NCBI GenBank assembly: GCA_003225515.1
Contig: QIAK01000420.1
Span: forward strand, 1-8,889
Origin: Acidobacteriota bacterium
Lineage (GTDB): Bacteria; Acidobacteriota; Terriglobia; Terriglobales; Acidobacteriaceae
Direction: 5' to 3'
Length of the DNA stretch: 8,889 nt
Both the position numbers and the translations under genes were made by a program. Below the pieces are notes generated by a model. That model was not told the origin of the DNA and did no database searches. It was given only the letters and a program-made list of their open reading frames with translations. Below are positions 1 to 6,984 of the stretch, one piece after another. Every line of letters begins with the position of its first letter. The first letter of the stretch is position 1.

Positions 1-582
1 ATTGCGGAACACGGACCGACGTTTGCGTCATTGAACTCAGGCAGCGAAGAGAAGCAAGCGATACGGCAGTGGGTGCACGCTTCCGCTCTGCGGGGCAGAC
101 GACCTTCGATCCTCGAGGTCGGCTGCGGTCTCGGGGATTTCTACAAATATCTCGGCAGACAGAAATGCGATTGCTCTTATCAGGGCTATGACATCGTGCC
201 GGAGTACATTGCCGAATGCCGCCGCGAGTGTCCACAGGCAAAGTTTGAGGTCCGCAACATCTTCATCGATGGGATCAACGGAAACTACGACACGGTTGTG
301 ATGTCGCAGGTTCTGAACAACCGCTATCACAAATCGGACAACATGCAGGTGATGCAGCGCGCTCTGGAGCTGGCGTTTCAGCACACGCGCGTATCGGTCT
401 CGGTCGACATGTTGTCGACCTATGTAGACTTCCGCAATCCGGATCTTTTTTACTATTCACCGGAAGAGATTTTCAGCATGGCGAAGGCGATCGCGCCACG
501 CGTGCTGATCCGACACGATTACCGCGCATTCGAATTCTGCGTGCAGCTCTTTCATCCTGAAGCCGAGGGCTACGTGAAGTGA
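1..582 (+). CDS. Class I SAM-dependent methyltransferase, 5' end outside window
   Basis: A soluble Rossmann-fold methyltransferase that would transfer a methyl group from S-adenosylmethionine, probably to a sugar or glycan intermediate given the neighbours. The glycine-rich motif I (ILEVGCGLGDF) lies at about nucleotides 109-141, followed by an acidic strand-2 end (GYDIVPEYI) expected to hold the ribose hydroxyls, and a YDTVVMSQVLNN stretch matching motif II. The reading frame is open from base 1 to the TGA at 580-582. The residues before the TTG at 31 (AEHGPTFASLNSGSEEKQ) look like the usual lead-in of this family, so TTG 31 is probably internal and the true start lies upstream of the window. 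The C-terminal HDYRAFEFCVQLFHPE segment resembles the tail of methyltransferases found in glycan clusters. The stop overlaps the next start by four bases (GTGA), so the two are probably cotranslated. The substrate cannot be read from the sequence. Confidence 0.85.
   Translation: MAEHGPTFASLNSGSEEKQAIRQWVHASALRGRRPSILEVGCGLGDFYKYLGRQKCDCSYQGYDIVPEYIAECRRECPQAKFEVRNIFIDGINGNYDTVVMSQVLNNRYHKSDNMQVMQRALELAFQHTRVSVSVDMLSTYVDFRNPDLFYYSPEEIFSMAKAIAPRVLIRHDYRAFEFCVQLFHPEAEGYVK
565..569 (+). promoter_or_regulatory. Ribosome binding site supporting the GTG start at 579
   Basis: GAGGG lies nine bases before the GTG at 579, inside the end of the methyltransferase gene. It supports the GTG as the true start of the deacetylase-like gene and fits translational coupling through the GTGA overlap. 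Confidence 0.55.
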
Positions 583-1535
583 AAAAGCACTTGCTGTGTC
601 TGACTGTGGACACGGATCCTGACGGCCTGAGCGGCAAAGTCACCGACAGGAATGCGCTGCTTTGGGAGGGGCTGGAAAAGTTGCAACAACTACCAAATGA
701 ACTTGCCGGCTTTGGCAAGCTAGGACGAATCCCGATCACCTGGTTCGTTCGTGCAGATGGCCAACTGGAGAGTATTCTCGGAAACCCAGCATACCTGCTA
801 GAGACCTACCATACATTTTGGACGGACGCCCAGGCCTTTGGCGATGAACTAGGCTGGCATCCTCACCTGTACCGGCAGCCCAGGGCAGACGACACTGCCT
901 TCCTCATTACAGACCCAATTGAAGCGCAGCAAGAATTGGAGCGCTTGTGGAGCAAGCTGAAGGGAACGCTTCATCCCACGGTGTTTCGCAATGGAGAAGG
1001 CTGGCACCTACCAGAAACCTATGCCACCGTCGAGCGGTTCGGCTTTCGTTGCGATTCAACCGCGATCCCTGGACGTGTTGGTGCATCTGGACATCCAATG
1101 AATTGGGAAGGGGCTCCGAATCAGCCCTACTTCCCTGCCGCCGACGATCTGCGCAAATCTGGTGCGAAACGGCTATTGCTGCAACTCCCGATGAACACCT
1201 GGCTCGTGCAGGCACCGTATGACTCCGCGCCGCGGACGCGGTATATGAATCCAGCAGTCCACCAGCATCTTTTTGCAAAGGCTCTGGAGAACTGGGAGAA
1301 TGCTTGCAATGTCTCACCCGTGGATTTGTCGATCTGGGTCATGATCTTTCATCCTGACGAAGTGCTAGCCAGTCGGGGAGAAGACGCGCTTTATTCGCGT
1401 TCGACGAAATCGCTTTGCATGAACCTCGTTGCCATCACAAAAACTCTCCGGCGGATCGGACATGAGTTTGAGTGGGTAACTGTCTCAGAGGCGGCCGAGC
1501 GCTGGAATAAACATCAGGAACGGCTGAGCGCATGA
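579..1535 (+). CDS. Divergent NodB-fold (polysaccharide deacetylase-like) protein
   Basis: A 318-residue protein without signal peptide or membrane segment. Several landmarks appear in the order expected for the NodB/CE4 deacetylase barrel: LTVDTDPDG near the N-terminus (D11, D13, D15), PITWFVRAD at 52-60 where the family has a 'TFF' strand, ELGWHPHLYR at 90-99 (H94, H96) as a candidate metal-binding pair, FRNGEGWH at 136-143 in place of the RxGG/RxPxG motif, CDSTAIPG at 158-165, and IFHPDEV at 256-262 as the late histidine motif. The histidine pair is HxH rather than the classical HxxxH, so metal binding and activity are uncertain. If active it would hydrolyse an N-acyl or O-acyl group on a sugar or lipid-linked sugar in the cytoplasm, as ArnD does. 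GTG start chosen for its GAGGG site and four-base overlap with the upstream gene. It overlaps the next gene by ATGA. It could instead be a catalytically dead or different hydrolase of the same fold. Confidence 0.7.
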   Translation: MKKHLLCLTVDTDPDGLSGKVTDRNALLWEGLEKLQQLPNELAGFGKLGRIPITWFVRADGQLESILGNPAYLLETYHTFWTDAQAFGDELGWHPHLYRQPRADDTAFLITDPIEAQQELERLWSKLKGTLHPTVFRNGEGWHLPETYATVERFGFRCDSTAIPGRVGASGHPMNWEGAPNQPYFPAADDLRKSGAKRLLLQLPMNTWLVQAPYDSAPRTRYMNPAVHQHLFAKALENWENACNVSPVDLSIWVMIFHPDEVLASRGEDALYSRSTKSLCMNLVAITKTLRRIGHEFEWVTVSEAAERWNKHQERLSA

Positions 1536-2680
1536 GTTCACTGCTGCAGCAAACAGAAACGAGCGGCATTCTCCAGCCAGTTGAGGCCGACGTGCTGCGC
1601 GAAACTGGCGGCCTGAGCATCGAATGGTATGGCAGAGCGGCGACCGCGCTCTATCGAGCGTATTCGATGGCCAGGAAGTTGGCCGGTGCAAAAGCTTGCG
1701 AAGCGGAAGTGATTCTTCCTTCTATTTCCTGCGCCACACCAGCCAATACTGCACTGCTGGCTGGAGTGACACCTAGATTCACCGATGTTGATCCCAACAC
1801 GGGGATGCCGACGTTAGAGAACATTCAGCAACGCTGGACGCCACAAACCTGCGCAGTCGTGTTCATCCATTTGTTCGGGCAGACCGCCGACTTGCGCTCT
1901 TTGGCCGAATGGTGCCGCGCGAAGAACATTCTTCTTATCGAAGATCTGGCGCAGGCGCTGGGTGCGCGTTTACCAAACGGCACCTCCGCGGGATCTGCGG
2001 GTGATCTGTCGGTGTACAGCTTCAACCCAACCAAAATTTTGGAATGCGGTGGCGGAGCGTTGCTGATTCGATCCCAGAAACTGGTAGCGATATCCGCGGA
2101 ATTAGCAGAGTCCGATTCTTTGTCACTCGATGTCGACGAACCCCGCGTTCGCACACTCGCTTTAAGTTATCGCAATCTGCATCACGCGCTGGTTGGATTG
2201 CTAAGGGAAGGCGCCGTGGATGAAATCTGCAGCGCGTTTCTCAAATTGCAGCCCGCGTACCAGTCGCTCTATCTGCGCCGCATGAAAGACCCTGCGGCAC
2301 TGGCGCGCGTGTGGTCCACCTTACAGCAGGTTCTAGCGCATCGTTATCAGAACGCGCAGCAGTATGATGAATGTCTCTCCGAAGGAAATTGGCAGCGGCT
2401 GACCCAATGGCAACAGAGCGGCGTGTGCTGGCGTTATTCTTTGCTGGTAAATTTTCCTGGGAAACTGGTTGATTTCAGCGAGTCCGTTCGGCGCGATGGT
2501 TTTCACGTTTCGAATTTGTACTGGCCGGTAAACGATTTCTTCCGCCCAAGCGATCTTTGCCCCAACGCGTCACAATTTGCGAGGCGAATAGTCAATCTTT
2601 GGGTAGACTCGACCGTCGATCGGCAGTGGGTAGAAAGATGTGCACAGAGCGTGCTGAAGAATGCCGCCCGTTTTGCATGA
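1532..2680 (+). CDS. Divergent DegT/DnrJ/EryC1/StrS-type PLP aminotransferase
   Basis: A 382-residue fold-type I PLP enzyme of the sugar aminotransferase family. These enzymes usually move an amino group from glutamate to a keto-sugar nucleotide in the cytoplasm. Visible landmarks: EVILPSISCATPANTALLAG (59-78) as the cofactor-domain strand, FIHLFGQTADL (111-121), LLIEDLAQALGA (134-145) with the PLP-ring aspartate D138 and Q141, and SFNPTKILECGGGALL (163-178) with the Schiff-base lysine K168. Two things are unusual. The canonical SSGTxALHLAL motif is replaced by YGRAATALYRAY, and the usual TTGEGG following the lysine is LECGGG. The conserved GxNYRMTDxQAA segment near residue 220 is not evident. 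The C-terminal half (190-382) is poorly conserved, suggesting a different acceptor or altered chemistry. Start ATG 1532 has AGGAA at 1516-1520 and overlaps the previous stop. It probably works with the SDR or with the deacetylase-like neighbour. Confidence 0.8.
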   Translation: MSSLLQQTETSGILQPVEADVLRETGGLSIEWYGRAATALYRAYSMARKLAGAKACEAEVILPSISCATPANTALLAGVTPRFTDVDPNTGMPTLENIQQRWTPQTCAVVFIHLFGQTADLRSLAEWCRAKNILLIEDLAQALGARLPNGTSAGSAGDLSVYSFNPTKILECGGGALLIRSQKLVAISAELAESDSLSLDVDEPRVRTLALSYRNLHHALVGLLREGAVDEICSAFLKLQPAYQSLYLRRMKDPAALARVWSTLQQVLAHRYQNAQQYDECLSEGNWQRLTQWQQSGVCWRYSLLVNFPGKLVDFSESVRRDGFHVSNLYWPVNDFFRPSDLCPNASQFARRIVNLWVDSTVDRQWVERCAQSVLKNAARFA

Positions 2681-2695
2681 TGACTCCGTTACACT

Positions 2696-2701
2696 AGAAG
2701 G
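2696..2701 (+). promoter_or_regulatory. Ribosome binding site of the GT2 gene
   Basis: AGAAGG ends eight bases before the ATG at 2710, within the only gap (29 bases) in the first five genes. It fixes the start of the GT2 gene. No convincing promoter is seen in this gap, so the gene is probably read from the upstream transcript. Confidence 0.55.
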
Positions 2702-2709
2702 CAATCTCT

Positions 2710-3702
2710 ATGGGCGGACCCGAACTCAGCATCGTGATCCCGGTCTTCAATGAAGAGGCCGTGCTTCCGGCTCTGGTCGAGCGTTTGCGCGCGTTTGTGG
2801 AACGGCTAGCCCCTCTCGAAACTGAGATCATTCTGGTCGACGATCATTCGGCTGACCGCTCTCCGGAGTTTCTGAAAGAAATATGCCGGCAGGATTCCAG
2901 GTTTCATTACGCCCGCCTCGCTCGCAACAGCGGAAGTCACGTGGCTATTCTGGCAGGACTCGCGCAAGTGCGCGGAGAGTGTTCAGTCTTTTTGGCCGCC
3001 GATCTGCAGGACCCTCCAGAACTGATTCTGCAGATGCTGGATTTGTGGCGCTCCGGCCATCACGTGGTTTGGGCGGTCCGCGAAGAGCGCGATGGCATTT
3101 CGAAAACGGATCTCTTTCTCTCCAATACATTTTATCGTTTGCTGAATCTTCTGGGCGAAGTGAATCTCCCACCTCGCGGGTCTGATTTCGCGCTTCTCGA
3201 TCGGAAAGTGACAGATGCGCTTCTGAAATCCACGGGCAGCAATCCCAGCATTGGCGGCGAGATCGCACGCCTCGGATTCTCTTCGGCGCAGATCAGGTAT
3301 ACCAAAGAGAAACGTGCGGCAGGCGGCTCCAAGTGGACATTCAAACGCAAATTGAAAGCGTTCGCCGATGCCTTCGTTTCGTTCTCATACGCTCCTCTAC
3401 GTGCGATGTCATACCTTGGAATGATGTTCAGCTTTCTCGGTTTTGCCTATGCCCTCCTGGTAATTTTTGTACGCTTGATGACGCGCACTCCCGTACAGGG
3501 CTGGGCGTCGTTAATTGTGGTTGTGCTGGTGCTTGGCGGCGTTCAAATGATGATGCTCGGCGTCCTGGGCGAATACCTGTGGAGAACGCTGGAGGCCGCG
3601 CGGCAACGCCCAACTTACTTTCTCGAAGAAACTTCAGAGTTGGATGCTGCCGCCGATAGCGATGCCCATCCGCATCAAGTGGGACGGCGTTTTGGGACGT
3701 AG
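2710..3702 (+). CDS. Membrane-anchored GT2 glycosyltransferase, polyprenyl-phosphate sugar synthase type (DPM1/ArnC/GtrB-like)
   Basis: A 330-residue GT-A fold glycosyltransferase with a C-terminal membrane anchor. Enzymes of this architecture transfer a sugar from a nucleotide donor to undecaprenyl or dolichyl phosphate at the cytoplasmic face of the membrane. Landmarks: LSIVIPVFNEE (6-16), ILVDDHSADRS with the DD pair at 44-45, ARNSGSHVAILAGL (71-84), and the metal-binding AADLQDPPELI (96-106). Near 200-209 KRAAGGSKW matches the R..G.SKW/Y signature of the ArnC/GtrB/DPM1 group. Two hydrophobic spans at about 233-256 and 266-288 are predicted to cross the membrane, followed by GVLGEYLWRTLEAARQRPTYF, typical of this group. 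Length is normal. The last 59 bases overlap the downstream flippase-like gene in another frame, suggesting tightly coupled expression. The sugar transferred is not known; a neighbour-made amino sugar is a reasonable inference. Bactoprenol glucosyl or mannosyl transferase activity is the main alternative. Confidence 0.88.
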   Translation: MGGPELSIVIPVFNEEAVLPALVERLRAFVERLAPLETEIILVDDHSADRSPEFLKEICRQDSRFHYARLARNSGSHVAILAGLAQVRGECSVFLAADLQDPPELILQMLDLWRSGHHVVWAVREERDGISKTDLFLSNTFYRLLNLLGEVNLPPRGSDFALLDRKVTDALLKSTGSNPSIGGEIARLGFSSAQIRYTKEKRAAGGSKWTFKRKLKAFADAFVSFSYAPLRAMSYLGMMFSFLGFAYALLVIFVRLMTRTPVQGWASLIVVVLVLGGVQMMMLGVLGEYLWRTLEAARQRPTYFLEETSELDAAADSDAHPHQVGRRFGT

Positions 3703-4723
3703 GTTTCGCGTGCAGTCGGCGGTTGTCGGCCTACTCATCGGCCTCGGCTGCGTTGCGATTCTCCTCCGGCAAGTAGACCTCAAACAATCCTGGAACGCCC
3801 TGGGACGGCTCAATGGGCCGTTCATGCTAATTCCGCTGGCGGTGTTCTTCGTGAATCTGCCTTTGCGCGCCTGGCGCTGGCAGTTGATTTTCCCTTCCTC
3901 GTCGCGGCCCAGTCTCGGTGCATGCCTTACAGTTCTCGGCATCGGGAACATGGCTAATTTTCTGTTACCCGGACGAGCAGGTGATTTGGCGCGGTGCGTC
4001 CTGGTAGGACGCGCAGGCTCACTTACCGAAAGCAGCCGCACACTGGCAACTCTCGCCGTCGAAAAGGTTTTGGATGGCTTGGCGCTGATTGGGATGGTCC
4101 TGTTCTCGATTTGGGCGTTGCACCCGCCGCAATGGGTTTTTCAACTTTTGAAGGTCGCAGTTCTGATCTTTGGAGGAGCCCTGATCTTACTGGTCGCGCT
4201 ACGATACAGGACTCGAGTCCTGATTGCCTGCGTGCGTCGTGCCTTCCGTATCGTTCATCTCCCTTCGTTGGAAGAGAAATTCGACGGCCTGCTTAATTCC
4301 TTTGCTGACGGACTCAACGCAATCGGCTCCGCAGGTCAGATGTTGGCCTTGCTGCTGATCACTGGGGTGATTTGGACCAGCGAAGCGGCAACCATTTGGG
4401 GACTTGCAGGGGCTTTAGGTTTGGCCGTGTCATTGAAATCGGCCGTAGTTGCCTCCGCGGTTTTAGGATTGGGATTGATGATTCCCGCCGCGCCAGGCGG
4501 GCTGGGGACCTATGAATTGTTTGGAACGGAGGCTTTCAAACTCGCGGGAATCGCGGCCAGCAGTGCTCTCGCCTTGACCATTGTCATTCATGCCTGGGTG
4601 TTTGTAGCGAACATCACGGTGGGAATTTGCCTGCTGGCCATCAAGGGCATCAGCTTGGCGCAGCTCAGAAATCGTCTGGACACTGAATCCGGCGCAGGAT
4701 CGACAATTCAGCCATCAAGCTAG
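3644..4723 (+). CDS. COG0392 flippase-like integral membrane protein (lysylphosphatidylglycerol synthase TM-region family)
   Basis: A polytopic membrane protein of up to 359 residues with about seven or eight hydrophobic spans (approximately 24-41, 58-74, 92-108, 143-160, 166-186, 230-256, 262-281 and 305-335). It carries family signatures: NLPLRAWRWQLIF (71-83), GNMANFLLPGRAGDLAR (101-117), LAVEKVLDGLAL (137-148) and PAAPGGLGTYELF (281-293). It matches only the membrane half of MprF; no aminoacyl-transferase domain is present. Proteins of this type are proposed to move or help move lipids or lipid-linked sugars, and often sit beside GT2 genes as here. The start is uncertain. ATG 3644 overlaps the GT2 gene by 59 bases, ATG 3662 by 41, and GTG 3710 begins seven bases after the GT2 stop. 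None has a strong ribosome binding site. ATG 3662 keeps the basic residues before the first membrane span and is a good alternative. Transport activity is inferred, not shown. Confidence 0.82.
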   Translation: MLPPIAMPIRIKWDGVLGRRFRVQSAVVGLLIGLGCVAILLRQVDLKQSWNALGRLNGPFMLIPLAVFFVNLPLRAWRWQLIFPSSSRPSLGACLTVLGIGNMANFLLPGRAGDLARCVLVGRAGSLTESSRTLATLAVEKVLDGLALIGMVLFSIWALHPPQWVFQLLKVAVLIFGGALILLVALRYRTRVLIACVRRAFRIVHLPSLEEKFDGLLNSFADGLNAIGSAGQMLALLLITGVIWTSEAATIWGLAGALGLAVSLKSAVVASAVLGLGLMIPAAPGGLGTYELFGTEAFKLAGIAASSALALTIVIHAWVFVANITVGICLLAIKGISLAQLRNRLDTESGAGSTIQPSS

Positions 4724-4738
4724 TTGCTGTGGCTTGAT
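4714..4738 (+). repeat. Short hairpin spanning the flippase-like gene stop codon
   Basis: ATCAAGC (4714-4720) and GCTTGAT (4732-4738) form a perfect seven-base inverted repeat around an 11-base loop containing the TAG stop. A T-rich stretch follows from about 4748 (runs of five and six T), but not immediately after the stem. It could be a weak terminator or attenuator between the first five genes and the SDR gene, or chance. Confidence 0.3.
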
Positions 4739-4786
4739 AGAATCATCCTTCGTTTTTCGCTTTCTCTTTTTTGGGGGTAGGTTGAA
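4724..4786 (+). promoter_or_regulatory. Intergenic region ahead of the SDR gene: ribosome binding site and possible weak promoter
   Basis: This 63-base gap is the largest among the + strand genes. GGGGGTAGG (4773-4781) lies five bases before the ATG at 4787 and is a strong ribosome binding site, fixing that start. TAGAAT at 4738-4743 resembles a -10 box, but no good -35 hexamer is found 16-18 bases upstream, so promoter activity is only possible. A T- and pyrimidine-rich stretch (about 4746-4772) separates the two. Together with the hairpin, the gap may divide the cluster into two transcription units, or hold an internal promoter. Confidence 0.4.
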
Positions 4787-5755
4787 ATGCAGCGTGTTCT
4801 GATTACAGGCGGCGCTGGACTGATCGGCTCACACATCGCCGATCTGCTGGTCAAGCGCGACGTCCGCGAGATCGTCGTTCTCGATAGCTTTGTTCGCGGA
4901 CGCCGGGAGAATCTCGCGAGTGCCTTGTCGAGCGGGCGCGTGACCCTGGTCGAAGGCGACATCCGCGATCGCGAACTTCTGGCCGAGGTCATGCAGGGCA
5001 TCGATCTGGTATTTCATCAAGCCGCCATCCGAATCACTCAGTGCGCTGAAGATCCGCGTTTGGCGCTCGAGGTCCTGGTCGACGGCACATTCAATGTCGC
5101 GGAACAGGCGGTGAAGTCTAAGGTCTCGAAGGTAGTTGCGGCATCTTCGGCATCGGTCTACGGGATGGCGGACGAATTCCCCACCACGGAAAACCATCAT
5201 CCCTACCACAATCGAACGTTCTACGGAGCTGCTAAGACTTTCAATGAGGGCCTGTTTCGTAGTTTTCATGAAATGTATGGCCTGCCCTATGTGATGCTGC
5301 GCTACTTCAATGTTTATGGGCCGCGCATGGATGTTTACGGAGCATATACCGAGGTGCTTATCCGGTGGATGGAGCGTATTGCAGCGGGTAAGGGTCCGCT
5401 GATATTCGGCGATGGCCAACAAACCATGGACTTCGTGATTGCCGAAGACATTGCCCGAGCCAACCTGGCGGCCGCTGATGCAGACATTACGGATGAAGTC
5501 TTCAACGTGGCCAGCGGGACCGAGATCAGCCTTGAGGATCTCGCGCGCACTCTGCTGCGCGTAATGGGATCGAACGCGCCGCTGGAGTTTGGGCCAGAAC
5601 GGAAGGTAAACCCGGTTGCCCGGCGTCTCGCCGATGTTTCCAAAGCCCGCCGGCTGCTCGGGTTTCAGACGACCGTCTCGATTGAGCAAGGGCTGCGCCA
5701 ACTTGTGGCCTGGTGGCAATCGGAGCGCCAGATGAATGAGACAGCCCATGTGTGA
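4787..5755 (+). CDS. NAD-dependent sugar epimerase/dehydratase (extended SDR, GalE-like)
   Basis: A 322-residue cytoplasmic nucleotide-sugar modifying enzyme. The NAD-binding TGGAGLIGSH (7-16) starts the Rossmann fold, followed by the acidic VVLDSF end of strand 2 (D33) and GDIRD (57-61). The catalytic triad is visible: S121 in ASSASVYG, Y146 and K150 in YGAAK. RYFNVYGPRMD (172-182) and FGDGQQTMDFVIAEDIA (207-223) are the usual nucleotide-sugar binding segments, and NVASGTEISLEDLA and DVSKARRLLGF mark the C-terminal domain. Length is typical. Family members perform 4-epimerisation, 4,6-dehydration or related redox steps on UDP-, GDP- or TDP-sugars, and the sequence alone does not choose between these. 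Overlap by GTGA with a sugar aminotransferase gene suggests that a keto-sugar intermediate is passed on, but an ordinary UDP-glucose/GlcNAc 4-epimerase is equally possible. The start is set by a strong GGGGGTAGG site. Confidence 0.9.
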   Translation: MQRVLITGGAGLIGSHIADLLVKRDVREIVVLDSFVRGRRENLASALSSGRVTLVEGDIRDRELLAEVMQGIDLVFHQAAIRITQCAEDPRLALEVLVDGTFNVAEQAVKSKVSKVVAASSASVYGMADEFPTTENHHPYHNRTFYGAAKTFNEGLFRSFHEMYGLPYVMLRYFNVYGPRMDVYGAYTEVLIRWMERIAAGKGPLIFGDGQQTMDFVIAEDIARANLAAADADITDEVFNVASGTEISLEDLARTLLRVMGSNAPLEFGPERKVNPVARRLADVSKARRLLGFQTTVSIEQGLRQLVAWWQSERQMNETAHV

Positions 5756-6984
5756 TCCGAACAGCTGGGAAGTTGTTGCGCATGCCTAAGAATTTTGTTC
5801 CAGTTGCGCGCCCGCACCTTGGGCAGGAAGAAGTATCCGCCGCAGGACGGGCAATTCTTTCAGGGTGGGTAACGCAGGGCCCTGAGGTAGCGGCGTTTGA
5901 GGGCGAGTTCGCTGCGTTTGTCGACACGCCGCACGCTTGCGCTGTCTCCAGCGGCACTACTGCTTTGCATTTGGCGCTGCTGGCGGTCGGGGTGCGTCCA
6001 GACGACGAAGTCATCACCGTCAGTCACTCCTACATCGCGACGGCAAACAGTATTCGTTACTGCGGAGCAATGCCGGTTTTCGTCGACATCGAACCGGAAA
6101 CCTTCAACATCGATCCCCGCAAAATAGAACCGGCAATCAGCAAGCGCACTCGCGCCATTCTGTGTGTCCACCAAATCGGGATGCCTTGCGACTTGAAGGC
6201 TGTTTTTGAGGTTGCGGAAAAGCACAAGATCCCGGTCGGTGAAGATGCTGCCTGTGCCGTTGGAAGCGAGATTCTCTGGAAAGGACGTTGGGAGAAGATT
6301 GGCAAATCGCACGCGGACATAGCCTGCTTTTCTTTCCACCCTCGCAAGCTGCTGACCACCGGCGATGGCGGAATGTTGACGACCCGAGATGCTGAGATCG
6401 ATCGCAAGCTGCGTCTTTGGCGGCAGCACGGCATGAGCATGCCCGATACTGTACGCCACGCGTCACCAAAGGTATTGTTCGAATCCTATCCGGAACTTGG
6501 CTTTAATTACCGAATGACGGACATTCAGGCTGCGATTGGACGCGAACAATTGAAACGCCTTCCAGAAGCAATTTCACAGCGACGAAAATTGGCGGCGCGT
6601 TACCGGCAGTTGCTCGGGGATGTAACAGGGCTCGTCCTTCCTACCGAACCTGAGTGGGCGCGCACCAATTGGCAGAGCTACGTTGTGCGGCTGCCCGCAG
6701 GCGTTGACCAGCTCCGCGTTATGCAGAAGATGCTCGACGAGGGCGTGGCCACGCGAAGAGGTGTCATGTGTGCGCACCTGGAACCCGCGTATAGCGCTCC
6801 TGCGACGTGGCGCTGCGCCGAAGCAGAATGCAAACCTGGAGGACATTGTCCGAATCTGGCCCAAAGTGAGCGGGCCCAGAGTGAAGGCGTCGTCCTGCCG
6901 CTATTCTCGCAAATGACCGACGAGCAGCAAGATCAAGTTGCAAGTGCCCTTCGCCAAGCTTGCTGTGTCCGGATCCAGAATTGA
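5752..6984 (+). CDS. DegT/DnrJ/EryC1/StrS family sugar aminotransferase
   Basis: A 410-residue canonical PLP-dependent nucleotide-sugar aminotransferase. Conserved blocks: SGWVTQGPEVAAFE (37-50), AVSSGTTALHLALLAVG (64-80) binding the PLP phosphate, DDEVITVSHSYIATANSI (84-101), VFVDIEPETFNIDP, VGEDAACAVGS (162-172) with the ring aspartate D165, SFHPRKLLTTGDGGMLTT (194-211) with Schiff-base lysine K199, and GFNYRMTDIQAAIG (250-263). All key residues are present, so it is likely active, transferring an amino group (usually from glutamate) to a C3 or C4 keto sugar nucleotide. The start is uncertain. GTG 5752 gives the four-base overlap common in this cluster. ATG 5782 is preceded by GGGAAG at 5767-5772 and begins MPKNFVPVARP, which looks like the normal family N-terminus (400 residues). 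A cysteine-containing segment near 339-366 (MCAHLEPAYS ... CAEAEC ... GGHCPNLAQSE) lies in the usual C-terminal substrate region. The next gene begins immediately after its stop. Confidence 0.9.
   Translation: MIRTAGKLLRMPKNFVPVARPHLGQEEVSAAGRAILSGWVTQGPEVAAFEGEFAAFVDTPHACAVSSGTTALHLALLAVGVRPDDEVITVSHSYIATANSIRYCGAMPVFVDIEPETFNIDPRKIEPAISKRTRAILCVHQIGMPCDLKAVFEVAEKHKIPVGEDAACAVGSEILWKGRWEKIGKSHADIACFSFHPRKLLTTGDGGMLTTRDAEIDRKLRLWRQHGMSMPDTVRHASPKVLFESYPELGFNYRMTDIQAAIGREQLKRLPEAISQRRKLAARYRQLLGDVTGLVLPTEPEWARTNWQSYVVRLPAGVDQLRVMQKMLDEGVATRRGVMCAHLEPAYSAPATWRCAEAECKPGGHCPNLAQSERAQSEGVVLPLFSQMTDEQQDQVASALRQACCVRIQN

Noticed and set aside
2681..2709. A -10-like TACACT in the gap before the GT2 gene, as an internal promoter.
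   Set aside because: No suitable -35 hexamer at 16-18 bases upstream; the gap is only 29 bases and the gene fits in the upstream transcript.
4829..5749. A 306-codon open frame on the - strand across nearly the whole SDR gene.
   Set aside because: It lies antisense to a gene with a complete set of SDR motifs, its translation shows no recognisable domain, and such open frames arise from GC-biased codon use on the other strand.
5860..6459. A 199-codon - strand open frame inside the aminotransferase gene.
   Set aside because: The + strand protein is canonical with all catalytic motifs; the antisense translation is rich in H, R and S without domain features.
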